Assembly (NCBI GenBank): GCA_019671005.1
Contig: CM033723.1
Coordinates: forward strand, 17,871,254 to 17,935,253
Length of the DNA: 64,000 nucleotides
Direction: 5' to 3'
Source of the DNA: Hibiscus mutabilis
Lineage: Eukaryota > Streptophyta > Magnoliopsida > Malvales > Malvaceae
Under the pieces are notes generated by a model. It made no database searches, had not been told where the DNA came from, and saw only the letters and a program-made list of their open reading frames with translations. Of the stretch, positions 46,924-57,750 are shown one piece after another. The position numbers were made by a program, and so were the translations under genes. How positions within the stretch are numbered: the first letter of the stretch is position 1; every line of letters starts with the position of its first letter.

Positions 46924-47181
46924 CTATCGTGAATTCCCTTGGAGAAGCTTGACAACTTCCCAGTTATCTAATTCTACCGCCTCAAACATTGAACAAATGT
47001 TGATCCGTTTAGAAAATCCCACTATCCATTCTCTCTTATTATTCGGAATCACACCACCACACGATGTTACACCGTCGATAGCCCTTGTTGCACCATCTGA
47101 ATTAAGCTTCACCCAACCGTGAGGTGGTGGTTTCCAGGGAGTGTAATCTCGGATTCGTTCCCTCGAGTTCAAACGTATCAT
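46924..47181 (-). pseudogene. RNase H-like domain fragment, first copy
   Basis: Minus strand: WKPPPHGWVKLNSDGATRA, then GGVIPNNKREWIVGFSKRI, then an abrupt change to EAVELDNWEVVKLLQG and a stop. The first half of the domain is normal. The middle is deleted, so only the first acidic residue (NSDGA) is in its usual setting. It is followed on the same strand by a second, more complete copy. Confidence 0.82.
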
Positions 47182-47186
47182 ATACA

Positions 47187-47802
47187 GACCCGTTCTTAAG
47201 ATTTTGGTGTCCTAAGGGCGAACAAAAAAATTACGCCCCTAATAACAAATATTAAAAAACATGAATTTTAAGAGTAAGTCTATAATAACAAGTATTAGAA
47301 AAGAATTGAGCTATAATAACAAGTATTGGAAAAATATTAAATTTCAATAGTATATACATAATAACAAATTTTGGAAAAAATTGGGCCCTAATAATAAGTA
47401 TTGGAAAAAAATAAATCCCTAATAACAAATATTAAAAAAATGTATTTAAGAGTAGATCACTAATAACAAGTATTAAAAAAATTGGGCACTAATAACAAAT
47501 ATTGCAAAAATTTAGACTCATAATAACAAATATTGAAAATTTTGAATTTTAAGAGTAGACTTAATAAGAAATATTGAAAAAAAAAATTGAGTCCCTAATA
47601 AGTATTGAAAAATGAACCCCTAATAATAAGTATTGGAAAAAAGTTAAATTTAATAATAGACCCTTAATAACAATTATTAAAAAAATTAAATTCTAATAAT
47701 AAATATAAAAAATAAATTAACATTAAAATTAAACACTTATAATTATGAATAATAAATCTTGAGTCATCGCTCTTATGGCCCACCCTCAGAGACGGGCCTG
47801 AT
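47187..47802. repeat. A-rich minisatellite between CAGNCCCGT-like ends
   Basis: Units of the type 'cctaataacaagtattggaa' followed by A runs and 'ttgaattttaagagtaga' recur irregularly. The block is bounded by CAGACCCGTTCT on the left and AGAGACGGGCCTG on the right, an imperfect inverted repeat that suggests a DNA transposon. No TSD could be confirmed. A related array is at 50370-50890. Confidence 0.6.
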
Positions 47803-47924
47803 CCTATGGTGTTTCCTATAAGCACGAGCCACTTCCTCAGCTTGCATACATCATTTATCCAACATCTCATCTCGGGGGGATTCATCGGATCAAAGACCAA
47901 TGCAATTTCTATACAACCAAATGT

Positions 47925-48475
47925 TCTAAATCATCACTGAACTTTACTTTCAAACTTATTTTTGTCACTGGAGTTTTAAAACGTTCATTTTACTCACTGA
48001 AGTTTAAACATTAAACGTTTATTGCCATCCTTTGTTAATTTTTTGATGACGTTCATTTACTAGTGAACAAAGGAAATTCTCCAAGATCCGAACAGTAGAA
48101 AACTTCATTGGCATAAGAGAAACAACATATTGACAAGAGAGAAACCATAAAGTTTTTGGTTGATTCATGAACTTCTAAGCACTTTTCAGTAAAATGGAGG
48201 TCAAATTCAAACTCAGGGGGCCGAGACAAAGTGACTGGTGAAATTTGAGACTAAACGACCACCATCTACGATTGTTTGGGGTTTAAGAGTGATCAAACCA
48301 TCTACGACTGTTTGAGGTTTAAGAGTGACCATCTACATTCAATGTCTAAACTTTAGCGACAAAAAACGTTCAATGTTCAAACTTCAGTGAGTAAACTGAA
48401 TGTTTTGAAACTTTAGTGACTAAAATAGATTTAAGAGTAAAGTTTAATGATGATTTATGTAATTTACCCTAAAAT
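47925..48475. mobile_element. Foldback DNA, probable MULE remnant
   Basis: The left arm (about 47925-48050, 'aaatcatcactgaactttac') pairs with the right arm (about 48340-48475, 'gtaaagtttaatgatgattt'). The right end has the usual 'aatttaccc' terminus. The left terminus is not recognisable and no 9-bp TSD was found, so the element may be truncated. Confidence 0.6.
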
Positions 48476-50369
48476 TAACACAATAAAAATTTTAACTTTT
48501 AATTTTACAATTTATTTTAATATGATTCTAATTATAAAAAAATAATCTAAAATTAATGCAACACCCTTTTCTAGCAAACTCTCCCAGCACCAAATCTAAC
48601 GTGAGACCATTCAAAACCAAACTCATCATTTAACAACAAAATCATCTACCAAGATCAAACTGTAAATAGGGATGTTAATTGGGCGGGACATGTGAGGATT
48701 ATATTTTTCCGTATTTTTTTTAAACAAGAGTCTTTATATTTATCCTTGCTTTATGAACTTTTGCGGGTACAAAACTCACCTAATTTTTGTTATACCCACC
48801 CCACGATACACTTCATATAATATATTTACAAGTATTAATAAAATAAATATAAATAATTTTTATATAAAAAAGCATGAAATATTTGTTATCTAAACTCTCA
48901 TCACATATATAACATTATTCCAACTGTCATTCAATTGAATAAGATAAAATAAGTATAAAAGAAGATTGCTATTGGACAAAACAATAACAAAAATTAAAAC
49001 ACAACAACTAACATTCAATTGCTATAGAAAACATATCATATATATCTGCTATAGATGAATCTAATAAAGAGAGAATTAAAGGAGAATAGAACGTAGGGAT
49101 AAAGCATGAGCTTGCGAGTTATGACGTGAGCTAATGATGGTAATTTTAGGGTTTCATGTAAAAAAGATAAAGTAAAAATCTTAAGGACAACATTAATGGT
49201 GAGTAAATTAAGGGTTTTAGGTAAAAGAGGTAAAGTGAGAAGGTAAAGGAGTTGAATTTAAGAATTTGTTAAAAAGTGAGTGGACTATGAATAAATGTTT
49301 TAAAATGTTTATTTCTAAACATACTTATTATGTATATTAGGTGGGTTGTGATGACGTGGGACGGGCGGAGATAGGACAGGTTGGGATGGAAAGGGTACAT
49401 GATCATACCCACGTATGTCCCACCACCCACGATAAGTTTAGTTTTTGTCCTCATTCTACCCTACCACCTTAGATACCACCTTAAAAACATGCGAAGTGAA
49501 GCTGATCTCGTGAAACCCGCCTTACTGAAATTCCTGACTACAAGTTATTCCTTAAAATCTTGAAGAGACCATGTCAGTTTCAAAATCCAGATTCTTTTGC
49601 ATGAATATTTCTTTCTCTTAAACAAGTTGTGATCGTTTCGAATCAGTTAAATCATAAAAAGATTAATAAAGAAAGGGTTTACTTTTAAGTTTTCTTCTTT
49701 GGGTATTGATGAAGCTACGTGAAAAAATAAGCTGTGAGAAGGAATTATTGGGAGAAAAAATTGGTCTTCAACGATGATGGCTTCATGTGTCACAGCCGAA
49801 TGTGCAAAAATGGAAGTTTTGAATAGAATAAAAAAAGGTTTTGAGAGAAATTGAAGCAGAAAGGAGAAAGATTTAGGAATTTTCCATTAAATTTGGGCAT
49901 AACCCATTCTTCTGTTTATCAGTCTGTACAGATTTGGGCCTCATTGTATTGGGCTTCTACTTTGCCAATGCTTTTAGTGTTCCCTCTAGTGTTGTATTTT
50001 GGTTATCGCTTTCAAAATATTTTTTTGAAGAAAAAATCGGTTCATAACATTACAAATAAGGGGGAACAGAAACTTAATCATTGTACCCTTATGTTGTTCA
50101 CACTTTTAAATTATGTGTAATTTTTCTACATAATGATAAATTTAGTTCTTGGTGTTTATATATTTTTTCTTAATATGATTTTATTTTAATTAAATTTGAC
50201 CTTAACATTTTTTTAAATGACAAATCGTTCTTTTGTAACGAAAACAATTATCGAACCGTTATTGTAACATTATTATTGTAGCAGCTTGCGTGGCAATCCA
50301 AGTATAACACTATTTATCTTATATATCACATCAACATACACTTTTTCAAATTTTAGTGTACAAGAAAGA
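48476..50369. other. AT-rich DNA, no gene seen
   Basis: Around 48670-48800 and 49330-49440 are 'gggcggga' and 'cacccac' stretches typical of hAT-type MITE remains, but no matching ends were found. Short open frames (for example 49851-50120) have no family signature. Confidence 0.35.
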
Positions 50370-50890
50370 ACATAAAAATTGAGCCCTTAATAACTGGTAT
50401 TAAGTACTAGAAACCACTAATAATTATTATTGGAAACAATTCAATTTTAAAAGTAAGCCACTAGTAATAAGTATTGGAAAAAAATTATAGCCCTAATAAC
50501 AAGTATTGGAAAAAAGTTCAATTTTAGAAGTAGGTTTCTAATAATAAGTATTGGGAAAAAGTTGGGCTCTAATAATTAGTATTTGAAAAAAAATTAGACT
50601 CATAATATTAAGTATCGAAAAAATTAGACTCTTAATAACAAGTAATAGAAAAAATTGAATTTAAAAATAGACCCCTAATAGTAAGTATTAAAAAAATTGG
50701 ACCCAAAATAATAAGTATCGAAAAAATTAGACCCTTAATAACAAGTATTGAAAAATATAAATTTTAAAAATAAACCCCTAATAATAAGTATTGAAAAAAT
50801 TAAACTTACAATAATAAGTATTAAAAAATAGATAATTAATAACAAGTATTAAAAACAATTGAACTTCTATAACAAATATTAGAAAAAAGG
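50370..50890. repeat. A-rich minisatellite related to 47187-47802
   Basis: Units such as 'ccctaataacaagtattgga' followed by A runs occur about fifteen to twenty times with variable spacing. The unit matches the array 3 kb to the left. The CAGNCCCGT-type ends were not seen here. Confidence 0.75.
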
Positions 50891-51105
50891 GCTCAGGACA
50901 GATACCCCTTCTGTCCAGGATTAGGGACTGATTTGCACATCAATGAATAATATAAAAGTTCGTGTTATTCATCTTCTGTGTACTTCAGTCTTAACATTTT
51001 TCATTTAATTGATAAAAAATAATATAAAATTTTAAATTGATTAAAAAGTTTAAAAGGTAGATTATTAAAAAATTATAGGTTGTCGTGTCAGCATCATTAA
51101 AAATT

Positions 51106-52338
51106 AACTTAATGTACTATTTACCTCTAATGATTATTATTTTTTTATCTAAATACCTAACGTAATTTTTAGGCTCATATGCCCCTTAACGTTTGAGACG
51201 TTATTCAAATTATTTCAACCGTTTTAAAAAATAATTTTGTGACCAATAATATCGCGCCACATCAATATCTCTATTTATTTTTTATTTCGGATTAAATTAA
51301 ATTAAATTAAAAATAAAATTAATGTAATATAATATAATATAATAAAAATTCATTAAATAAAAACTTACTTCCCCAATTTACCCTAAACTAAATTGATTTA
51401 GGAGAAAATCTGAATTCAACCGTCACCACCGTCATCGCTGACGACACTTTCGAAGCGTCTCCTCTGCCTCCACCTCCGCTTCCGCCTCTGCCGACACCTT
51501 CCTCTCATTTTTCTCCGTCTTCGTCTCTCTCTCTCCCTTCACCCCTTTTCTTCTCCACACATATATATAATATAAACAGAATGAAGAAAGGACCAGTTCT
51601 GGCCAACATCCCAAGATTTGTTGAGATAAGCTAAGGGCGTGAAAACTACATTCATTACTACCAAGTAAATTTCAGATAAAAAAACTGCTTTAGACAAAGG
51701 GAAAAAATGAGAGATTATAAAGGGGATTCCTATCGGGCAAGCATAATTGCTTCCCCTGTGAAGCCCGCAAACTTGACTTCTTTAGGTGCACATCCGCTAC
51801 CACTCAACGGTCGGAAAAAAAATAGTATCGGCGAACGGAAATTCTGGTCAAATCTGACCATTTTATTATCTAAACAAATTGAATTACTTTTGATCCTTAG
51901 CACTGGTGTTCGTAAAGCGTCCATTTTCACATACCTTTTCGCCTTTTCAACTTCTTTGGAGGGACAATGGCCTGATAAAAATAGAATAGAGGCGGGGGTG
52001 ATTGTTTGGAGGAAAAGAGTGGGAAAATTGAGGTTTCTATCGCGAGAAAGGGAGATTCCTTGGTGTTTGGGGCGGTGGGAGGAGGAGAGTAAAGGAGTGA
52101 AAGGTAATTTTAGAAAAATAAAATAAATATTTTTAATATTTTATTTTATTTTATACAAAAATTAGAAAATAAATAGGGCGTGATATTATTAGTTAAAATG
52201 ATTTTTTTAAATGGCGTTAAAATTTTGAGGCATTTGAGTAACGGCGCAAATTTTAAGAAGGTAAAAGAGCCTAAAAATATATTAGGTACTAAAGTAAAAA
52301 AAGTAATAAACGTTAGGGTGTAAATTGTACATTAAGTC
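51106..52338. mobile_element. Mutator-like foldback element, possibly carrying captured sequence
   Basis: Ends AACTTAATGTACTATTTAC and, reversed from the right, GACTTAATGTACAATTTAC. Flanks TTAAAAATT (51097-51105) and TTAAAAAAC (52339-52347) agree at 7 of 9 bases, a plausible aged 9-bp TSD. Arms pair for about 150 bp. The centre (about 51415-52110) is richer in GC, with an open frame at 51707-52126 and a 'cctccgcttccgcctctgcc' stretch, unlike the arms. No transposase. The captured-gene idea is unproven. Confidence 0.75.
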
Positions 52339-52347
52339 TTAAAAAAC

Positions 52348-53156
52348 ATTTTAGACAATTTTTTCATTGAAAATAAAGTTCAATTTTTTCTAAAAATAGA
52401 ATTAAGATTAAACTCATAAACATTAAGGGTTAAATTTAACATTATGCTATTTTTAGTCACAAATCAATCTTTTTTTTCATTGCATCCATAGAAAATTTTT
52501 TTGAACGTTATTGCATCTATAGAAATAATTCAGTTATGGTCGTGGATGTTATATAATGCATAAAGAACAATAAAAAAATCTCAAAAATTACTCTTTTTTA
52601 ATTTATAAGCAGAGAAACGAGCGGAGTTCAAACTCTAGTTATCCAATACACCCTTAATATTGTCTTTACATAAGAACTTTCCATTATATGTGTTTACATA
52701 ACATATATAACACAAAATATAAAAGTCATATTTGGTAAACAGTTTTTTGAGCAAAAATTAAAAGTTTAAATAATTTTTAGAGGTTTAATTAGTCAAATCA
52801 GTTAACTTAGATATTTAATAAATAGAGGATTGTAATAACGGATTAGGGTAAAAATTCTTAATTTGAAAAAGCTCATTTTCTAAGCTTTTTGAGTTAAATG
52901 TTTAAATAAAAGAATTATAAAAACTATTTTATCCTTATAAATTGCAAAAAAAAAAAAAACTCTAAATAACATAAATTTGAATAACTAATAAAATTAAAAA
53001 GATAATTTTATAAACAAAAAATTAATATATACATCTAAATTTAATAATTGATAAAATTATATTCAAAATATAATTTCATAAATAAGGTATTAATATATAC
53101 ATCTAAATTTAATTATTATTAAAATTATATTAAAAATATAATTACATGAGTAAAAA
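52348..53156. other. AT-rich DNA, no gene seen
   Basis: Very A/T-rich. A direct repeat of about 60 bp, 'taatatatacatctaaattt', occurs near 53022 and 53090. Confidence 0.4.
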
Positions 53157-53165
53157 ATAATATAT

Positions 53166-55674
53166 GGCTAAACTACACAAAAAGCCATTGAACTTTAACA
53201 TCTGTATCGAAAATGCCACTGAACTGTAAACCAATACTATTATACCACTAAACTTAGATTTGTCTTCAATTCAAGCACTCTGTCGTTAACCATGCAATGG
53301 ACCGTTAAACCAAAACGGCGTCATTTTGGTATAGTTGTTTTGATGCCTAAGATAGCCTAAAACAACGTCGTTTTGATAGAGGAAAAATTAAGAAAAAAAA
53401 AACTACATTCAAAGGAACTAAAACCATGGAGCTCAACAATGAAAAGCTAGCACCTAACCACCAAGCTAACTTAGAATCTTATTATGATTTCCACGCTATT
53501 AATATATGTATAACTATAGATGAACTTAATTTAATTTATCTCATGAAATAATTTTATAATATTTATAATATTTTATAATTTATATATAATATTTATAAAT
53601 ATTATTTTTATAATATATAACTAAACCCCAAACCATAAACTCTAAACCACAAACATTAAACCTCAAACCATAAATCCTAAACTTTAAACCTTAAACTCTA
53701 AACTCTAAATCCTAAACTAAAATATTATTTATAATATATATAACTAAACCGTAAACCCTTTACCTTAAAGGTTTGAGGTTGAAATTTAGGGTTTAATGTT
53801 TATGGTTGGGGTTTGAGGTTTAAAGTTTAGGTTTTGGTGTTTATAATTTAGGGCTTTAGAGTTTAGGGTTTAGAGTTTTGGATTTAGGGTTTAGTTATAT
53901 ATATTATAAAAATAGTATTTATAAATATTATAAAATTATATCATGAGATAAATAAAATTAAGTTCAACTACAATTATATATATATTAACAACATTGATAT
54001 CATAATAAGATTGTAAGTTGGTTTGGTAGTTAGGTGCTAGCTTTTTAGTCTTGATGTCCTTGGTTCGAGTCTCTTTGAGTGTAATTTTTTCTTAATTTTT
54101 CCTCTATCAAAACAATGTCGTTTTAGGCTATCTTAGGAATTAAAACAAATATGCCAAAACGGTGCCGTTTTGGTTTAACGGTTGATGGCTATATAGATAA
54201 CCTATATTTTGTTCTCTTTTTACTTAGCTTTTGCATATGTTTAAGCCCATATAGTTGCATTTAGGTTTAGTTGGCATATAGTTTGCATGGAGTTAAAGCC
54301 TGCGCTTAATTGATATATATTGATGCTTTTAATGGGGAAGGTAGTGCATTTTAGTGGTGCTTGTGCAGGAAGCTATCGAGGCAGATGAGCACTGGAGCAT
54401 TGGAGTGGCATCCCTCTCGCGACGAGCCAACTAAGCAGAATAGTTGGAGGTGAACCTAAACTTTTGGCACACGTGGACTTTCATTCGATATGGACTCTCA
54501 TTGAATGAAGCGAGAAAGCAAGATCCTCAAAAGGCTTCGTGCGTTTTAGGGTTTCTAAACCCTAGCTTTTCCGCCTATATAAAGAAGATTTGGGCCACAA
54601 ACAATGGGAGCTTGATCTTAGACGACAACCCTTAGTCTTCCTATCGGAGAACCACTAGAGTCGAAGGTCTAGAGGAGTCTCCACATGACGAGAGCCATCG
54701 AGAGAGGCTTGAGGAGTGTAGGACCTGTAGTACAGTTAGAGAGCTTGGAGGAGAACGTCGATGATGCTTGATTATTTCTTTTTCCTTGCTTGATAAACTG
54801 CCATGTTCATTAATATTTTTGTTATGGATGTTTTAGGCTCATACATGAGCTAAATACCTTTGTTGAATTTATTATTTTTAGGATATTATGTTTTAATCAC
54901 TTGATTAATGTTGTAGCTTTTCATTTATCTATTTTGTTCATTGTCCTTTATGCGTAGTTATTGTAAGAGCTATCGAGAGAGGCCTTTTAAATATTGATCT
55001 ATGGCTTAATATCGAGAGAGTTAGGTTATACAAACGTGATCAGTGGAGCTTAAGATATCAACTTAGGTTCTAATCCAGCTTAGATATAAGTTTAGGATTT
55101 CAACGACTAATAAGGGAAACTTGTATTGCTATAGCATTCTTGTTATCAACTTCTAGGTATCGAGAGAGTCAAGAAGTTAATTAGAAAACCCTGTCGAATA
55201 GATAAAGATATAATTGGTTAACTCAGACATGTGTCACCAACCATTATAGCATTCGAAGAGTAATTAGCATAATTCCTAGGCAATAAACCCAACTTCCATA
55301 ATCATCTGAATATCTTCTACATCATCTGTTTCTCTCTGATCATTGCTATCTTTACTTCTATCGCAATTAGTTCATAAAGCATCTTCAAACCGTTATTTGC
55401 TTACTAAATTTTAAGTACAATTGCCTTGAAGTTATTGATCCAATCCTTGTGGGTTCGACACTCTACTCTATCACTTTATTACTTGATCGACGAGTATACT
55501 TGCTCTTAATTACATACCTATTTCGCTATCATCAACGGTCTGTTACATGATTAACGGTGGAGTGCTTAGATTGAAGCCAAAATCTAAGTTTAATAGTATA
55601 ATAGTATCGATTTATAGTTGAATGGTATTTTTAATACACATGTTAAAGTTCAGAGGCATTTGTGTAGTTTACCC
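53166..55674. mobile_element. Mutator-like foldback element split by a solo LTR
   Basis: Ends GGCTAAACTACACAAA and, reversed from the right, GGGTAAACTACACAAATGCC. TSD ATAATATAT (53157-53165) against TTAATATAT (55675-55683), 8 of 9. Arms pair over several hundred bases ('taccaccaagctaac'-like against 'gttggtttggtagttaggtg'). Both arms include a tRNA-like stretch ending ggttcgagtc on one side, and the centre (53610-53910) has telomere-like TAAACCC/GGGTTTA repeats. A solo LTR occupies 54183-55534; without it the element is about 1150 bp. Confidence 0.85.
54183..55534 (+). repeat. Solo LTR, Ty3 (Athila-like)
   Basis: Begins TGATGGC and ends CTATCATCA, 1352 bp, with a perfect 5-bp TSD ACGGT on each side (54178-54182 and 55535-55539). 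A TATA box, ctatataaag, is at about 54575-54584. The end resembles Athila LTRs ('gtgggttcgacactctactc' followed by '..atcatca'). No internal region remains, so recombination between two LTRs is the likely origin. Orientation is set by the TATA box. Confidence 0.9.
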
Positions 55675-55920
55675 TTAATATATACATCCTTCATATATGC
55701 TTAGTAATAATATTAAAAAATAATAAATTTCATAAGCTAATTAATATTAAAAGATACAAAATACTAATAACTAATAAATTATTCAAATAATTATTGAATA
55801 TAATCATGCTCTTATATGTCATTTTGCTTGTTCAAATAGTCAAACAGCTATAAGCTATCTGTTAATTTTACCAAATACTTTTATACAATCAACTAATGCA
55901 ATCTACTAGTCAAATCAGCT

Positions 55921-57538
55921 AATGCTGAGACTTAAACTATTTCCTTACTCCTTGCGAGATCGAGCCCGAGCATGGTTGAAGACCATTCCCCCAGGATCTA
56001 TCATATCATGGGATAAATTGTACAGTAGCTTTCTGCACCGATACAATCCGCCAAATGTACACAATCATATGCAGGGGGACATCATAGCATTCAGGCAACG
56101 AGATGATGAATCTATGTATAAATGCTAGGATAGATACAAAAATATGCTGCTCAAGTGCTCGATTCATGGGTTTCATATTTGGCTACAAAGAATGACGTTC
56201 TATAATGGCGTTAACGCTCCCACGAGAATGATGATTGACTTTTCAGCAAACGGTATTTTGCTTGACAAAGATCCTGAAGAGGCATTTGACATCCTAAATC
56301 GGATAGCCAATAACGACTACCAATTTCCTACGGGGAGATTGATTCCCGGTCCTAAAGATTTTGGAACATTCCAATTGGATGATTCCCTCCATCCAACACA
56401 CGAGAGACCAAGGCAATCCAATACACTTGTGAGCATTATAATGGAGAACACCAATCGAATGAATGCCCCCAACAACAAGAATCTGGATGTTACGAAGAGA
56501 ATTCTAACCGCAGTAATAACCCTTACTCCAACACCTATAACCCAGGATGGAAACAACATCCAAATTTTGGTTGGGGAGGAAACGCTAGAAATACAGGAGC
56601 CAAACCAAATGTTATAACAAAACCTCATGGATTTCAACAATAAACCCAAAGGCAGACTCAAGGAGTTTCTAATCCTAATTCTGATTCTTATGATAATTCC
56701 TACAAAAAAATTATGGATACTGCCCGAATTATTATACAGGACCAATCAACGAATCTCAAGAACCATGACGACATGCTTACAACACAAGGGGCCATGTTAC
56801 AAAATCAACAATCCATCCTGTAGAATCATTCCACTTCACTATGGTCCTTGGAGATGCAAGTTGGGCAGATTGCCCAAATCTTAAAGACAAGACCTCAAGG
56901 TGGTTTACCTAGTGATACTAAATTCACTAAGACCTTTGGCGCAGAGCAATGCAATGCCATCAAATTGCATAGTGACACTCAATTGACTAAAGATGACAAG
57001 TTTGTGGAGGTTCCCTTGTTGATTCCTCTTAAAAAAAGAAATCTACCAATGCTTCTACGGCCAAAGATGCACCTCCTATGCTTGATACAGGAAAAGACCT
57101 TGCTACTAATGGTAAGGAAAACAATGATAAGGGTGCTACAACATCTAGTGAACCACGTGATGAGCATAGACCTCCACCTCCATTCCCACAACGATTGAAA
57201 GCTCAGAAACAAGATGCTCAATTCCAGAAGTTTATGAAGATGCTAAAACAGTCGCATATCCATGTCCTATTCCTAGAGGCTATTGATCAAATGCCAATCT
57301 ATGCGAAGTTTCTGAAAGAGTCATGACCAAGAAGAGGATGGTGGGCGAAATTGAAATTGTTGCCACAATAGGTGAGTGCGTGGTAGTGCTAAGTAATTTG
57401 CCACCCAAGATGAAGGATCATGGTAGTTTCACCATTCCATGTTCTATAGGTTGGAACTACTCTAGCCATGCTTTATGTGATCTCGGTACAAGTGTCAACT
57501 TGATACTAAAATCAGTTTTGATGAAACTAAGTGTTGCG
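55921..57538 (+). pseudogene. Athila gag and protease, truncated at both ends
   Basis: The frame opens inside gag as LRLKLFPYSLRDRARAWLKT, then IPPGSIISWDKLYSSFLHRY, a TAG at about 56126, then TFYNGVNAPTRMMIDFSANG. This is standard Athila gag. ILKTRPQGGLPSDTKFTKTF is near 56880. The protease part is LPPKMKDHGSFTIPCSIGWN, then HALCDLGTSVNLILKS (about 57382-57520), where Athila proteases have CDLGAS. The sequence is cut at 57538 by an inverted LTR. The 5' LTR, PBS and gag N-terminus are missing. Several frame changes occur between 56600 and 57330. Confidence 0.9.
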
Positions 57539-57750
57539 TGATTTAAGTGCTACGCAAATTGTGCAAGTATACACGTCGCAAGTAATAGTATAGATTAAGA
57601 TCGTCTCCACAGGGATTGAAAGAAACTCGTCTTTTAATCACTTGCACTCAAAAGAGAAATAAATTATGATGGTAGATTGTGATTTTAACTAGGTAAAATA
57701 AACTAAATTAAAGAAAAGTAAATAAAGGGAAGAAGGAACCAAATTGTGAT
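57539..57750 (-). repeat. Inverted Athila-type LTR end
   Basis: On the plus strand it begins TGATTTAAGTGCTACGCAAA. Reversed, this is the typical Athila LTR terminus ending GCGTAGCACTTAAATCA, preceded by 'tccctgtggagacgatctta'. It cuts the protease reading frame and is itself cut at 57751 by another LTR. The rest of this element would lie further right, beyond the inserted DNA. Confidence 0.75.

Noticed and set aside
48670..49440. Complete hAT MITE suggested by 'gggcggga' and 'cccaccac' stretches
   Set aside because: No matching terminal inverted repeats or 8-bp duplication could be found.
54010..54075. Functional tRNA gene
   Set aside because: A- and B-box-like motifs are present, but no closed acceptor stem or anticodon arm could be traced by eye.
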